A stretch of 64,000 nucleotides of DNA. It comes from Fictibacillus halophilus (lineage in GTDB: Bacteria; Bacillota; Bacilli; Bacillales; Fictibacillaceae). The stretch covers positions 62,001 through 126,000 of the forward strand of contig NZ_JAEACF010000002.1 of NCBI RefSeq assembly GCF_016401385.1, read 5' to 3'. The position numbers were made by a program, and so were the translations under genes. The notes below the pieces were generated by a model that was given only the letters and a program-made list of their open reading frames with translations, was not told the DNA's origin and made no database searches. Shown piece after piece: positions 14,725 to 24,065 of the stretch. Within the stretch, counting starts at the first letter, position 1, and the number at the start of each line of letters is the position of its first letter.

Positions 14725-15638
14725 TTTATACTTGCACACTCAATCCATCCATCGATTATGTGGCTCGAGTTGAGGATTTTAAAGAAGGACATTTAAACCG
14801 CACATCAGATACTTTTGTGTATCCAGGCGGAAAAGGCATTAACGTTTCACGCGTCCTGAAGCATCTTGGAATCGAAAGTACTGCACTCGGTTACACAGGT
14901 GGCTTTACTGGTTCTTTTATAAAAGACTTCTTAACAGAAGAGCAAATTCTTCATGATTTTATAAATGTTTCAGAAGTTACAAGAATTAATGTGAAACTGA
15001 AGTCTCATAAAGAAACAGAGATTAATGGTCTAGGACCTTCTATCTCTATAGAAAATCAACAGAAATTACTTCAAAAGATCGACAACATGAGCGAAGGTGA
15101 TTTCCTCCTTCTTGCAGGAAGCATTCCACCATCGATCTCAGATGATTTTTATGCAGTGATTGCTGAAAAATGTAATGAAAAAGGGATACATGCCGTCATT
15201 GATACAGCTGGAGAAGCACTGCGCAAGACGTTATCGTTTCAGCCCTTTTTGATCAAACCAAATCACCATGAACTGGGAGAACTTTTTCAAGCAAACATTA
15301 CCAGAAAAGAAGATGCTATTTTTTATGGCAAAAAGTTGTTAGAAGCCGGTGTACAGAATGTCATCGTTTCTATGGCTGGAGACGGAGCTATCTTTCTCAA
15401 CAAAGACACCGTTCTCTTATCAAACGTACCGGTCGGAACCGTTAAAAATTCAGTAGGTGCTGGTGATTCGGTTGTAGCAGGATTTCTTTCTCAGATCATT
15501 CAGGAGCGTGACTTCTCGACCGCATTTCAATACGGAGTTGCCTCAGGCAGTGCCACTGCATTTTCAGAAGACTTGTGCACGTTGGAACAGGTGGAATCTT
15601 TACTTAGACAGATCGTTATAGAAGAAGTAACACGATAA
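14721..15638 (+). CDS. fruK: 1-Phosphofructokinase
   Basis: 305 residues, PfkB family. It phosphorylates fructose 1-phosphate to fructose 1,6-bisphosphate with ATP in the cytoplasm. The N-terminus MIYTCTLNPSIDYV and GGKGINVSRVL (about 35-46) are substrate-binding motifs typical of 1-phosphofructokinase, and the PfkB signature SVGAGDSVVAGF (about 245-256) holds the catalytic Asp. Overlaps fruR by four bases and precedes fruA by nine, so the three form one operon. Confidence 0.94.
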   Translation: MIYTCTLNPSIDYVARVEDFKEGHLNRTSDTFVYPGGKGINVSRVLKHLGIESTALGYTGGFTGSFIKDFLTEEQILHDFINVSEVTRINVKLKSHKETEINGLGPSISIENQQKLLQKIDNMSEGDFLLLAGSIPPSISDDFYAVIAEKCNEKGIHAVIDTAGEALRKTLSFQPFLIKPNHHELGELFQANITRKEDAIFYGKKLLEAGVQNVIVSMAGDGAIFLNKDTVLLSNVPVGTVKNSVGAGDSVVAGFLSQIIQERDFSTAFQYGVASGSATAFSEDLCTLEQVESLLRQIVIEEVTR

Positions 15639-15647
15639 CGAGGAGGA

Positions 15648-17549
15648 ATGATGATGAAAATCACGGATTTATTAACAAAAGATACAATCTTATTAAACTT
15701 ACAGTCTCAATCCAAAGAAGCCGTAATAGATGAATTAATTGGGAAATTGAATACAGCTGGAAAACTAAATGATAAAGAAGCTTATAAAGAAGCGATCTTA
15801 GCGAGAGAAAGTCAAAGTACCACGGGGATCGGTGAAGGAATCGCCATACCACACGCAAAAACGAATGCTGTAAGTGAACCTGCTATCGCTTTCGGCCGTT
15901 CAACAGACGGTATCGACTATGAATCTCTAGACGGTCAAAACGCGCATCTGTTCTTTATGATCGCCGCTTATGAAGGCGCTAACAACGACCATTTAGAAAC
16001 ACTCTCTAGACTTTCTAGCTTTTTAATGGATCCTAATTTCAGATCGAAACTTGAATCTGCTAGAACAGAAAAAGAGATCTTAGATGCGATTGATGTTAAA
16101 GAAAAAGAGATGGAAAAAGATGAAGCTCCAACCTCCTCTTCTTCTAAACGAAAAATACTAGCAGTTACAGCCTGTCCTACAGGAATTGCTCATACGTATA
16201 TGGCCGCTGATGCATTAAAAGCAAAAGCGAAGGAAATGGACGTTCATTTAAAAGTTGAAACAAACGGTTCGAGTGGAATTAAAAACGCTCTTACGAAAGA
16301 GGAAATTGAAGAAGCTGATGCGATTATAGTCGCTGCAGATAAACAAGTTGAGATGGAGCGTTTTAACGGCAAACACGTAATTCAAGTTCCAGTTGCTCAA
16401 GGAATCCGAAAGCCTCAACAGCTCATTCAGCAAGCATTGGATCAAGATGCTCCGATCTATAGAAGTAACGGAGATACCACTGTTGATAATAAGAAATCCG
16501 ATTCACCAGGAAGATCTGGCTTTTATAAACACTTGATGAGCGGTGTGTCCAACATGCTTCCTTTCGTTGTTGGTGGAGGAATTCTAATCGCTATTTCGTT
16601 TATTTTCGGCATTAATGCGGCTGATCCGAAAGATCCTTCTTACCATCCGATCGCTGAAGCACTGAGCACGATAGGTGGCGGGAACGCGTTTGCACTTATG
16701 ATCCCAGTTTTAGCAGGTTTTATTGCGATGAGCATTGCGGACCGGCCAGGATTTGCACCTGGTATGGTCGGAGGATTTATGGCCGCTTCAGGCGGAGCTG
16801 GTTTCCTTGGTGGACTGATCGCTGGTTTCTTAGCAGGTTATCTTGTTGTTGGTTTAAAAAAGTTGTTTAGCAGCTTACCTCAATCATTAGAAGGAATCAA
16901 ACCTGTTCTTCTTTATCCGTTATTCGGCATTCTTCTAACCGGTCTGATTATGATGTTCATTGTGATTGAACCCGTTAAAGCATTGAACGACGCATTAACG
17001 TTGTGGTTAAAAGGCATGGGAACTGGAAATCTCGTATTCTTAGGTTTAATTTTAGGCGGAATGATGGCTGTTGATATGGGTGGACCTATCAATAAAGCAG
17101 CATTTACATTTGGTATTGCGATGATCGATGCAGGTAACTTTGCACCTCATGCAGCCATTATGGCCGGTGGTATGGTTCCACCGCTCGGACTCGCACTATC
17201 AACAACATTATTTAAAAAGAAATATACAAAAGCCGAGCAAGAAGCAGGTAAGACAAATTACATTATGGGAGCTTCCTTTATTACTGAAGGAGCTATTCCA
17301 TTTGCAGCTGCCGATCCTGGTCGTGTAATTCCAGCAGCTGTCATTGGTTCCGCTGTAGCGGGTGCTTTATCTATGGTATTCGGTATCGGACTTCCAGCTC
17401 CTCATGGAGGCGCGTTCGTTATTCCAATCGTAAACGGAAATCCACTGCTATATGTACTAGCGATCCTGATCGGTTCAATCGTAACCGCATTTATTGCTGG
17501 TATGCTGAAAAAAGAAGTTCAAGAAGACAAAAAAGAACTCGCAGCTTGA
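15648..17549 (+). CDS. fruA: Fructose-specific PTS transporter, IIABC
   Basis: 633 residues, a fusion in the order EIIA-EIIB-EIIC. EIIA (about 1-150) has the phosphorylated His69 in GIAIPHAKT. EIIB (about 165-265) has the phosphocysteine in VTACPTGIAHTYMAA. EIIC (about 290-625) has eight or more membrane segments and the NGGMVPPLG and PFAAADPGR motifs of the fructose family. It brings in fructose as fructose 1-phosphate using PEP via HPr. CGAGGAGG precedes three tandem ATG codons. A strong terminator follows. Length is as in B. subtilis FruA. Confidence 0.95.
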   Translation: MMMKITDLLTKDTILLNLQSQSKEAVIDELIGKLNTAGKLNDKEAYKEAILARESQSTTGIGEGIAIPHAKTNAVSEPAIAFGRSTDGIDYESLDGQNAHLFFMIAAYEGANNDHLETLSRLSSFLMDPNFRSKLESARTEKEILDAIDVKEKEMEKDEAPTSSSSKRKILAVTACPTGIAHTYMAADALKAKAKEMDVHLKVETNGSSGIKNALTKEEIEEADAIIVAADKQVEMERFNGKHVIQVPVAQGIRKPQQLIQQALDQDAPIYRSNGDTTVDNKKSDSPGRSGFYKHLMSGVSNMLPFVVGGGILIAISFIFGINAADPKDPSYHPIAEALSTIGGGNAFALMIPVLAGFIAMSIADRPGFAPGMVGGFMAASGGAGFLGGLIAGFLAGYLVVGLKKLFSSLPQSLEGIKPVLLYPLFGILLTGLIMMFIVIEPVKALNDALTLWLKGMGTGNLVFLGLILGGMMAVDMGGPINKAAFTFGIAMIDAGNFAPHAAIMAGGMVPPLGLALSTTLFKKKYTKAEQEAGKTNYIMGASFITEGAIPFAAADPGRVIPAAVIGSAVAGALSMVFGIGLPAPHGGAFVIPIVNGNPLLYVLAILIGSIVTAFIAGMLKKEVQEDKKELAA

Positions 17550-17571
17550 TGTGAGAACAAATAAATGAAAC

Positions 17572-17620
17572 AAAAAAGGATAAAACCAACTCGCGATGAC
17601 GAGAAGTTTTATCCTTTTTT
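17572..17620 (+). terminator. Terminator of fruRKA
   Basis: AAAAAGGATAAAAC and GTTTTATCCTTTTTT pair over 14 bases, ending in a T run. Confidence 0.9.
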
Positions 17621-17660
17621 GGTAGCTTCTAAGCTTGAAATAGCTCTTTTTTTCATCCCA

Positions 17661-17740
17661 TGCAAGTTGATTGGAGCGTAAGGTTGCTGACTCCACCATG
17701 GAAAGCGAGCAACCTGGAGCGGAGATCAACCTACTTGCAA
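17661..17740 (+). repeat. Palindromic dispersed element, copy B (internally deleted)
   Basis: Same ends as copies A, C and D (GTTGATTGGAGCG ... AGCGGAGATCAAC) but about 50 bp of the middle is missing. It lies against the 3' end of psd, for which it may act as a terminator because no other hairpin is seen there. Confidence 0.8.
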
Positions 17741-17742
17741 TG

Positions 17743-18531
17743 TTATTTAACTTCTCTCGGTATCCATTCTCCAAGAAGCTCACCCATTTTAACTTTGCCT
17801 TTTTTACCTGTAAACTTCAAAGCACCTTTTGGAATACATAAAACAACAGTAGAGCCAAACGAGAAATACCCAAACGAATCTCCTCTTTTTACAACAGACT
17901 CATGATTCGTACGTTCAATCGTGTTTACATTTAAAGCACCGACCATAACATGTGCAAGAGGTTGACCACCTGCATTCATTTGAGTAACTAGTCTGTAATT
18001 ACGTGTTAAAGGGCGCAGTCCATGACGCAGTCCAAGTTCGTTGACTGGGGCTGCTTCTCGTCCTAGTTTGTAAACAGACTCAACCTCAGCATCCACTGGA
18101 ACATGGACTTGATGGTAATCAGTAGGACTTAAATAGAAAACAAATACTTGTCCTCCACTGTATTTTTTTGCTTCCGTTTCAGAGCCTAACAACTCAGCCA
18201 CCGTATATTCCTGTCCTTTTACAGTAAAACGGCTCTCTTCAGTAAGGTGATCCACTACTGATAACACAGCGTCACAAGGACTCACAAATGCATTAGCTTC
18301 TGATGGAACTGGGCGAGCATCAGCTCTTAAATCACGAATAAACACATCGTGAAGTGAATGGTATTCTTTTAACTCGCGAGTTGCTTCGTTAATGTTTATT
18401 TTATAAAGTTTCACGAATGAAGGAATGAAAGGTTTACTTGCTTTAGATTGTGCAAATTTTTTTAATGAACGCGCCACGACTGGATGGCCGTTCAATTCAA
18501 ATAGATTTCTATAAAATTTGGTCATGTTCAT
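17743..18531 (-). CDS. psd: Phosphatidylserine decarboxylase
   Basis: 262 residues. It converts phosphatidylserine to phosphatidylethanolamine at the membrane. The autocatalytic cleavage site is in GYFSFGSTVVL (about residues 218-228); the Ser of the FGST motif becomes the pyruvoyl group. The catalytic region SPTDYHQVHVPVDAEV (about 130-145) with its conserved His is intact, as is the CDAVLS segment near 85. B. subtilis has psd in an operon with pssA; here no pss is adjacent and the gene stands alone. Its promoter carries the same palindrome as that of the HTH gene at 18658-19191, so the two are probably co-regulated. Confidence 0.93.
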   Translation of the reverse strand: MNMTKFYRNLFELNGHPVVARSLKKFAQSKASKPFIPSFVKLYKININEATRELKEYHSLHDVFIRDLRADARPVPSEANAFVSPCDAVLSVVDHLTEESRFTVKGQEYTVAELLGSETEAKKYSGGQVFVFYLSPTDYHQVHVPVDAEVESVYKLGREAAPVNELGLRHGLRPLTRNYRLVTQMNAGGQPLAHVMVGALNVNTIERTNHESVVKRGDSFGYFSFGSTVVLCIPKGALKFTGKKGKVKMGELLGEWIPREVK

Positions 18532-18563
18532 ACTCTATCACCTAACTTTTATTTAATATGAAT

Positions 18564-18591
18564 GTTATCATTATTGATAACGGTTATTATA
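18564..18591 (-). promoter_or_regulatory. Palindromic operator and -10 of psd
   Basis: Perfect inverted repeat GTTATCATTATTGATAAC (18564-18581, 7-4-7) directly downstream of a TATAAT box (18591-18586). The -35 is weak. Placement over the transcription start suggests repression. The same palindrome, with two changes, lies at 19220-19237. Confidence 0.65.
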
Positions 18592-18657
18592 TTTGGGATT
18601 ATTTTGTTATAAATACAGTATAAAGCATTCTACAAAATATATCAGCGTTACCTTTCC

Positions 18658-19191
18658 TCAACCGTTCTTCTTAGGTTCAGGTACTAACATCTGAACGAGT
18701 TTAACCTTCTTCTTATCTTGTGAAGGTCTGTTTGGCACATATTTACCGATGATTTCTTGCATTCCCCGACTCAGTTCTTCCCACTCTTCATCATTTAAAT
18801 AAATATCCAACTGGTTATATCCAAAAATGTCTGTTTTAAGATTCGTATTCCCGTTCAAGTATGCTTCCACTTCGCCCGTAACATTTGATACAAACGTCAT
18901 AAACATTTTCATATGTTCTTCTTTTGATAAGTTTGCTGCCTCTTCAGCGGTAATGTATGTTGAATTTTGATTCATAGCATACGTACGCTCTACAGCACCA
19001 CGGACTTTTTTTTCTTCAATCACATAAATGATCTCATTTTTACTAAGTAGATTTAAATGCCTGTATAGTGTGGCTTGAGGAACTTCAGTTACCCATTCTT
19101 TTAATTCCATTACGGTAGCGGGACCTTTGGAAAGCTGCTGTATAATTTTCATTCGAACAGGATGTAAGATAAAATCTGCTTTGCTTTGCAT
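18658..19191 (-). CDS. ArsR-like winged-helix transcriptional regulator
   Basis: 177 residues. An N-terminal winged helix (about 5-75: HPVRMKIIQQLSKGPATVMEL, then PQATLYRHLNLLSKNEIIYVI with the recognition helix, and VRGAVERTY as wing) is followed by a helical effector or dimer domain ending in a Lys-rich tail. No metal-binding Cys cluster is present, so it is not a classical metal sensor. The promoter TTGACA-17-TATCAT overlaps a palindrome shared with psd, which suggests autoregulation and control of psd. The neighbouring nhaC ends 117 bases upstream. Ligand unknown. Confidence 0.8.
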   Translation of the reverse strand: MQSKADFILHPVRMKIIQQLSKGPATVMELKEWVTEVPQATLYRHLNLLSKNEIIYVIEEKKVRGAVERTYAMNQNSTYITAEEAANLSKEEHMKMFMTFVSNVTGEVEAYLNGNTNLKTDIFGYNQLDIYLNDEEWEELSRGMQEIIGKYVPNRPSQDKKKVKLVQMLVPEPKKNG

Positions 19192-19219
19192 GGTACAGAA
19201 TCATCCTTTTTTTATTATT

Positions 19220-19258
19220 GTTATCGATAATGATAATGTTATATCTTAAATTTGTCAA
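19220..19258 (-). promoter_or_regulatory. Promoter and operator of the HTH regulator
   Basis: TTGACA (19258-19253), 17-bp spacer, TATCAT (19235-19230). The palindrome ATTATCATTATCGATAAC (19237-19220) covers the -10 box and matches 16 of 18 bases of the psd operator. Confidence 0.7.
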
Positions 19259-19261
19259 AAT

Positions 19262-19294
19262 AAAAAGAAGCACCCCATAAAGATGCTTCTTTAA
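19262..19294 (-). terminator. Terminator of nhaC
   Basis: Minus-strand stem AAGAAGCA / TGCTTCTT with a T-rich tail (TTTTTATTTTG), ending right where the -35 of the next gene begins. Confidence 0.8.
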
Positions 19295-19308
19295 CGCCCT
19301 CTATATCA

Positions 19309-20703
19309 TTATGCTGCAGTATCATTTTCAAATGAATCTGTCTTTTGACCGATGCTCCAACCTGTATAAGCAAGAAGGAGAGTAAACATTGGGGACAGCC
19401 ATAAGAATAAAGCGTAAGGAATATAGTCAATAACCGATACACCAAGTGTTGATGTAAAGAATGCACCGCTCACGCTCCAAGGAACGAGTGGGTTCACAAG
19501 TGTACCTCCATCTTCTACCGTTCTAGATAAGTTCTTTAGTGGAACCCCAGATTTAATATATGCGTCCTTTAACGCCTGACCTGGCAACAGGATAGAAAGG
19601 TACATTTCTCCTGCTAGTAAATTGATTCCTACAGAAGATGCTAGAGTAGTTGCAATTAGCTTACTCGCTTTTTGAGTGGTGTTCTTTATAGCCCCAAACA
19701 ATAGATCAAACATTCCTAAGGCTTGGATGACTCCGCCTAATCCTAGTGCAATCAGGACAAGAGAGATCGACCACATCATAGACATTAATCCACCTTTATT
19801 AACGATGGTATCAACTGTTTCATTCCCTGTCTGTGTTTGCAGACCATTCTGCATGGTATTAACTACTTTTTGCAGAGTAAGGTCAGGTACTAAGAAAAAT
19901 CCAACGATGATTGACACTGTCACACCAGCTAAAAGAATAGGTATGATTGGCAGTTTACGAAACGCCAGAACAAGTACTACAACTGGCGATATTAGCGTTA
20001 ATAGATGGATTGGGAACTCACTTGAAAGCACTGATTGAATCTCTTTGATTTCTTGAAGGTTGGCATTACCTCCACTTCCACCAAGAACGAAAAAAGCAAT
20101 TGCAGTTAGGATGAATGCCGGGACCGTTGTCCACATCATGTGTCGAATATGTTCAAACATATTTACTCCCACTACACCTGGTGCGAAATTCGTTGAGTCA
20201 GACAAAGGCGACATCTTGTCTCCGAAACAAGCGCCAGAGACAATAGCTCCTGCAGCTAATGCAGGGTTAACGCCAAGCACGTGACTAATCCCCATCAATG
20301 CTATACCCACTGTACCAACCGTTGTAAAAGAACTTCCTGTAAAAGATGAAACAAGGACAGTAATAATGAGTGCACTTACTGCAAACCATTCAGGCTGAAT
20401 AATATCCATTCCATAAAATAATAATGTAGGAACCGTTCCACTTAACATCCAGCTTGCTATAACAAGTCCTACTGTTAAAAGAATCATAATCGGCTGCAAT
20501 CCAGCTATGATACCATTTAATATTCCTTTTTCAATCGTCTTCCACGGTGCTCCAAAAACAGCACCAACTGCTCCTAATAAGATCAAGCAGGCTAACAATG
20601 GAATATGCGGTTCTACTTTTATATATACGAGACTCGTGAACATAACAGCAAAAATCATTGTAAACAATCCAAGAGCCACCGGTAAACTTATTTGTTTTTT
20701 CAT
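19309..20703 (-). CDS. nhaC: Na+/H+ antiporter NhaC family
   Basis: 464 residues from ATG 20703 (GGAGAG upstream), with about 11-12 membrane segments. Typical NhaC features include VSSFTGSSFTTVGTVGIAL (about 125-145), GACFGDKMSPLSDSTNFAPG (about 165-185) and a later DGGTLVNPLVPWSVSGAF region. It exchanges sodium for protons or, in some relatives such as B. subtilis MleN, malate/lactate with Na+/H+ coupling; substrate cannot be settled from sequence. Monocistronic with its own terminator. Confidence 0.88.
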   Translation of the reverse strand: MKKQISLPVALGLFTMIFAVMFTSLVYIKVEPHIPLLACLILLGAVGAVFGAPWKTIEKGILNGIIAGLQPIMILLTVGLVIASWMLSGTVPTLLFYGMDIIQPEWFAVSALIITVLVSSFTGSSFTTVGTVGIALMGISHVLGVNPALAAGAIVSGACFGDKMSPLSDSTNFAPGVVGVNMFEHIRHMMWTTVPAFILTAIAFFVLGGSGGNANLQEIKEIQSVLSSEFPIHLLTLISPVVVLVLAFRKLPIIPILLAGVTVSIIVGFFLVPDLTLQKVVNTMQNGLQTQTGNETVDTIVNKGGLMSMMWSISLVLIALGLGGVIQALGMFDLLFGAIKNTTQKASKLIATTLASSVGINLLAGEMYLSILLPGQALKDAYIKSGVPLKNLSRTVEDGGTLVNPLVPWSVSGAFFTSTLGVSVIDYIPYALFLWLSPMFTLLLAYTGWSIGQKTDSFENDTAA

Positions 20704-20861
20704 GTAAATCTCTCCGTTCATCTTCTTCCACTTATTCACTTAAACGCTTTTACGCGTTGAAGCGTGTTGGTGACTGTTCTTATACTAACGAACTTAACAG
20801 AAGCTGTCAACATTACAGACATGGTAAATTAAAGAAGAGAACCTTTTGGAGGCTGAGACAT

Positions 20862-21332
20862 TTGAAAAAGATTAGAAGTTCAGTAAAAGTATTAATCATT
20901 CATAATCATCATGTGTTAACAATAAAAAAGGGTAATAAAGAAGAAATGAAATATGTTATACCGGGTGGAGGACAGGAGTTTAATGAAACTTTAACTGACG
21001 CCGTGATCAGAGAATGCTTGGAAGAGCTTGGCGTACAGGTAGAAGTTGGTCCATTGTTGTGGGTTCGGGAATTCATCAGCAAAAATCACGTTGAGAATCA
21101 AAAAGAAGAGGACCGAATACATATTGTAGAGCACATCTTTGAAGCTTCCTTAGAGAAGGTCCCGAAACACTTTCAACCGCTTTCTCCAGATTCTACTCAA
21201 CTAGAAATCGAATGGCTCCCTATTGATCGACTATCAGATTATAATTACTATCCCAAAGAGATCATTCCATTGATTAAAGAGATGAGCCATTTGAAACACA
21301 GTAAACTTACTTATGTTGGAGATATAAATTAG
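20862..21332 (+). CDS. Nudix hydrolase
   Basis: 156 residues from TTG 20862, nine bases after TTTTGGAGG; longer readings have no such site. The Nudix box reads GGGQEFNE...VIRECLEELGV (about 36-59), satisfying GX5EX7REUXEEXGU. Such enzymes hydrolyse nucleoside diphosphates linked to another moiety with Mg2+. The substrate cannot be told. Followed 36 bases later by a small membrane protein in the same direction, possibly cotranscribed. Confidence 0.88.
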   Translation: MKKIRSSVKVLIIHNHHVLTIKKGNKEEMKYVIPGGGQEFNETLTDAVIRECLEELGVQVEVGPLLWVREFISKNHVENQKEEDRIHIVEHIFEASLEKVPKHFQPLSPDSTQLEIEWLPIDRLSDYNYYPKEIIPLIKEMSHLKHSKLTYVGDIN

Positions 21333-21368
21333 AAATTAAGAAAAAAACTTTATAAGGGGGAGTTTGCT

Positions 21369-21536
21369 TTGTGGTGGCTGCTGCTTTTTATCATCCTAAT
21401 TTTAGTATTATCTTTTAGCATAGATTACAGAAGAAAGAAAAGAAGTGATAACCATACCCGTAGTGTCGACCCTAGCGTAAGGCAAGGGGAAGTAGGTAGC
21501 AATTGGAATAGCGGTGATGGTCCAAATGGGTTGTAG
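21369..21536 (+). CDS. Small single-span membrane protein
   Basis: 55 residues starting at TTG 21369, eight bases after AAGGGGGAG. Residues 1-20 are a hydrophobic helix (MWWLLLFIILILVLSFSI), followed by a basic stretch (DYRRKKRSD) and a Gly/Asn-rich polar tail. Positive-inside reasoning puts the tail in the cytoplasm. Not recognised. Followed by a terminator. Confidence 0.65.
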   Translation: MWWLLLFIILILVLSFSIDYRRKKRSDNHTRSVDPSVRQGEVGSNWNSGDGPNGL

Positions 21537-21542
21537 AAAATA

Positions 21543-21577
21543 AAAACGCAGAGGGATATTCATTTCCTCTGCGTTTT
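21543..21577. terminator. Bidirectional terminator
   Basis: AACGCAGAGG and CCTCTGCGTT pair around about 12 bases with a T-rich tail on each strand; between the small membrane protein and treR. Confidence 0.85.
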
Positions 21578-21603
21578 CGTGTGTTTTTTACTGCTTCAAA
21601 TAT

Positions 21604-22323
21604 TCATCTTCCCCGCCTTGCAAAATCCACAAATCGGAATCGATCTAACCGATGGCGCGATTCTGTGTATTGAAAGAGACTAGCATCTTCAAGGTATACA
21701 TAGTTTTTTACAACGACAATATGTTCAAAAGTACCAAGATCCAACAACTCTTTATCTTCTTCTGTACAATCTACAACGACAATTTCCTTTTTTGCAAAAC
21801 TGATCTTCAGTCCTAACTCATCCTCTAAATATGAGTAGATGGACTGTTCAGCAATTTCTTTCGTGAGCTTTGGTACGTATTTTTTCAAAAAGTAATCCTT
21901 GTCCAAAATGATGGTCTCTCCATCAATCTGTCGTGATCGAATCACTTTCCAAGTAAGCTCTTCAGGCTCTGACTGAAGCTGCTGTTGAAGAAACTCATCA
22001 GGCTCAATCAAACCAAACTCATGAACAGTCGTTACACTGTTTTTCCCCATGGTCTCTGACAACTCTTGAAAACTTACTAATCCCGAGACAGGAAAACTAA
22101 ATTTGTTTGTCTCAAGGACGATTGATCCTCTACCACGGATTTTTTGAATAAAACCATTTTGCGATAAAAGGTTTAGTGCCTTTCTGACCGTTTCCCTAGA
22201 GGTCTCGTATTGGTTTGCTAAATCATGTTCGGATGGAAGCTGAGTATTAGCTTTTATGACACCTTCTTGAATTTGAGTAGATATTTCCTGATAGATTTCT
22301 TGAAATTTATTTTTTCTCATCAT
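21604..22323 (-). CDS. treR: Trehalose operon repressor TreR (GntR family)
   Basis: 239 residues. A GntR winged helix (about 5-70; LPSEHDLANQYETSRETVRKAL) is followed by a UTRA ligand domain (about 90-235). In B. subtilis TreR represses treP-treA-treR and is released by trehalose 6-phosphate. The gene lies 23 bases after treA as the last gene of the operon. Two copies of its palindromic operator (TGTATATACA) stand in the promoter region of treP. Confidence 0.93.
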   Translation of the reverse strand: MMRKNKFQEIYQEISTQIQEGVIKANTQLPSEHDLANQYETSRETVRKALNLLSQNGFIQKIRGRGSIVLETNKFSFPVSGLVSFQELSETMGKNSVTTVHEFGLIEPDEFLQQQLQSEPEELTWKVIRSRQIDGETIILDKDYFLKKYVPKLTKEIAEQSIYSYLEDELGLKISFAKKEIVVVDCTEEDKELLDLGTFEHIVVVKNYVYLEDASLFQYTESRHRLDRFRFVDFARRGR

Positions 22324-22346
22324 TACTCACCATATATAGTGTAGCA

Positions 22347-24035
22347 TTATTTTTTTAAGTGAAAAACGACAGATTCGTACGGCCGTAAGGAGAAGGAAGA
22401 AAAATCTTCTGGTGTTCCTTCATAGTTGCTGATTAAAACTTCTGCAGAAAGCCCTGTAAGATCAATGGATCTTGGCAATTCAAAATCTGTGTTCTTACCA
22501 TAGAAATTATTCACGACAAGAAGTTTCTCACCGTTATTAGCTTTACGAACATAAGCAAATATTTCAGGGTGGTCCTCTAAGATTAGTTGATAATCACCAT
22601 ATGTGATAACATCTAGTTCTTTTCTTAATTTATTGAGCTTTTGGTAATGATAGAAAATAGAGTTTTCATCATTTACGGCTGCCTCAGCATTTATTTCTTT
22701 AAAGTTTGACGCAACTGGTATCCAAGGTTCCCCTGTCGTAAACCCAGCATTTTCACTACCATTCCACTGAACAGGAGTGCGAGAATTGTCACGTGATTTA
22801 TGCTTAAGAATCTCGAGTACTTCTTCTTCGGAATAACCCTCTTCTTTTAAAAGATTGAACATGTTCAACGACTCTACATCACGATACTGATCGATTGTTG
22901 TAAATTTAGGGTTGGTCATCCCAAACTCTTCGCCTTGATAAATATAAGGTGTTCCTTGCATCATATGAATCGTAGTCGCCAGCATCTTTGCGGATTGTAC
23001 ACGGTATTCACCGTCATCGCCGTAACGGGATACGATGCGCGGTTGGTCGTGGTTACACCAGAATAATGCGTTCCACCCTCCACCTTTATGCATCTCCACT
23101 TGCCATGTCGAAAGAATTTGCTTTAATTTTTGAAAATCAAAGTCGGCAATACTCCATTTTTCACCGTTCGGATAATCGACTTTTAGATGGTGAAAGTTGA
23201 ACGTCATGCTCAATTCGTTCCGCTCAGGATTCGTATACTTGATGCAATTATCGATCGTTGTGGATGACATCTCACCTACTGTGAGGACATCATATTTTGA
23301 GAATACTTCCTTGTTCATCTCTTGCATAAATTCATGCACACGTGGGCCATCTGTGTAGAATTTCCGTCCGTCTCCTGGTGCTATAGAGCCATCGTCAGTA
23401 GGGAAATCTTGATTTTTTGAGATTAAATTGATCACATCTAAACGAAAGCCGTCTACCCCTTTTTCAAACCAATAGTTCATCATCTCGTAAACGCGTTGGC
23501 GAACTTCTGTGTTTTCCCAGTTCAGATCAGCTTGTGTCACATCAAATAAGTGGAGGTAGTATTGACCGGTTTTCTCATCAAGCTTCCAAGCTGAACCACC
23601 AAATTTTGAAACCCAATTTGAGGGCTCCTCACCTTCAACAGGATCTTTCCAAATATAAAAATCACGATATGGATTATCTTTTGACAGTCGCGACTGTTGA
23701 AACCATTCATGCTCTGTACTTGTGTGATTTACAACGATATCCATAATGATCTTCAAATCTCTTTTGTGTGCCTCATGAAGCAAACGATCAAAATCTTCCA
23801 TCGTTCCATAATCTTCAAAGATTTTATAATAGTCCCGAATATCATATCCATTGTCTCGTTGAGGAGAGTCATAGATCGGAGTAAGCCATAAAACGTCTAC
23901 TCCTAAATCTTTTAGATAATCTAACTTCTCAATGATTCCGTCGATATCGCCTGTTCCGTTCCCAGTCGTATCGTTAAAGCTCTTTGGATAGATCTGATAC
24001 ACAACGGATCGTTTCCACCAAGGTTCCTTCTTCAT
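22347..24035 (-). CDS. treA: Phospho-alpha-(1,1)-glucosidase (trehalose-6-phosphate hydrolase)
   Basis: 562 residues, glycoside hydrolase family 13. It splits trehalose 6-phosphate into glucose and glucose 6-phosphate in the cytoplasm. The catalytic pieces are visible: DIVVNHTS (about 98-105), GFRLDVIN with the nucleophile Asp (about 198), TVGEMSS with the acid/base Glu (about 255) and the CNHDQPR transition-state Asp region (about 325). Position between treP and treR fixes the specificity over other oligo-1,6-glucosidases. Confidence 0.94.
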   Translation of the reverse strand: MKKEPWWKRSVVYQIYPKSFNDTTGNGTGDIDGIIEKLDYLKDLGVDVLWLTPIYDSPQRDNGYDIRDYYKIFEDYGTMEDFDRLLHEAHKRDLKIIMDIVVNHTSTEHEWFQQSRLSKDNPYRDFYIWKDPVEGEEPSNWVSKFGGSAWKLDEKTGQYYLHLFDVTQADLNWENTEVRQRVYEMMNYWFEKGVDGFRLDVINLISKNQDFPTDDGSIAPGDGRKFYTDGPRVHEFMQEMNKEVFSKYDVLTVGEMSSTTIDNCIKYTNPERNELSMTFNFHHLKVDYPNGEKWSIADFDFQKLKQILSTWQVEMHKGGGWNALFWCNHDQPRIVSRYGDDGEYRVQSAKMLATTIHMMQGTPYIYQGEEFGMTNPKFTTIDQYRDVESLNMFNLLKEEGYSEEEVLEILKHKSRDNSRTPVQWNGSENAGFTTGEPWIPVASNFKEINAEAAVNDENSIFYHYQKLNKLRKELDVITYGDYQLILEDHPEIFAYVRKANNGEKLLVVNNFYGKNTDFELPRSIDLTGLSAEVLISNYEGTPEDFSSFSLRPYESVVFHLKK

Positions 24036-24065
24036 ACTTTCACCGCCAAATATATTTTAGTAATG

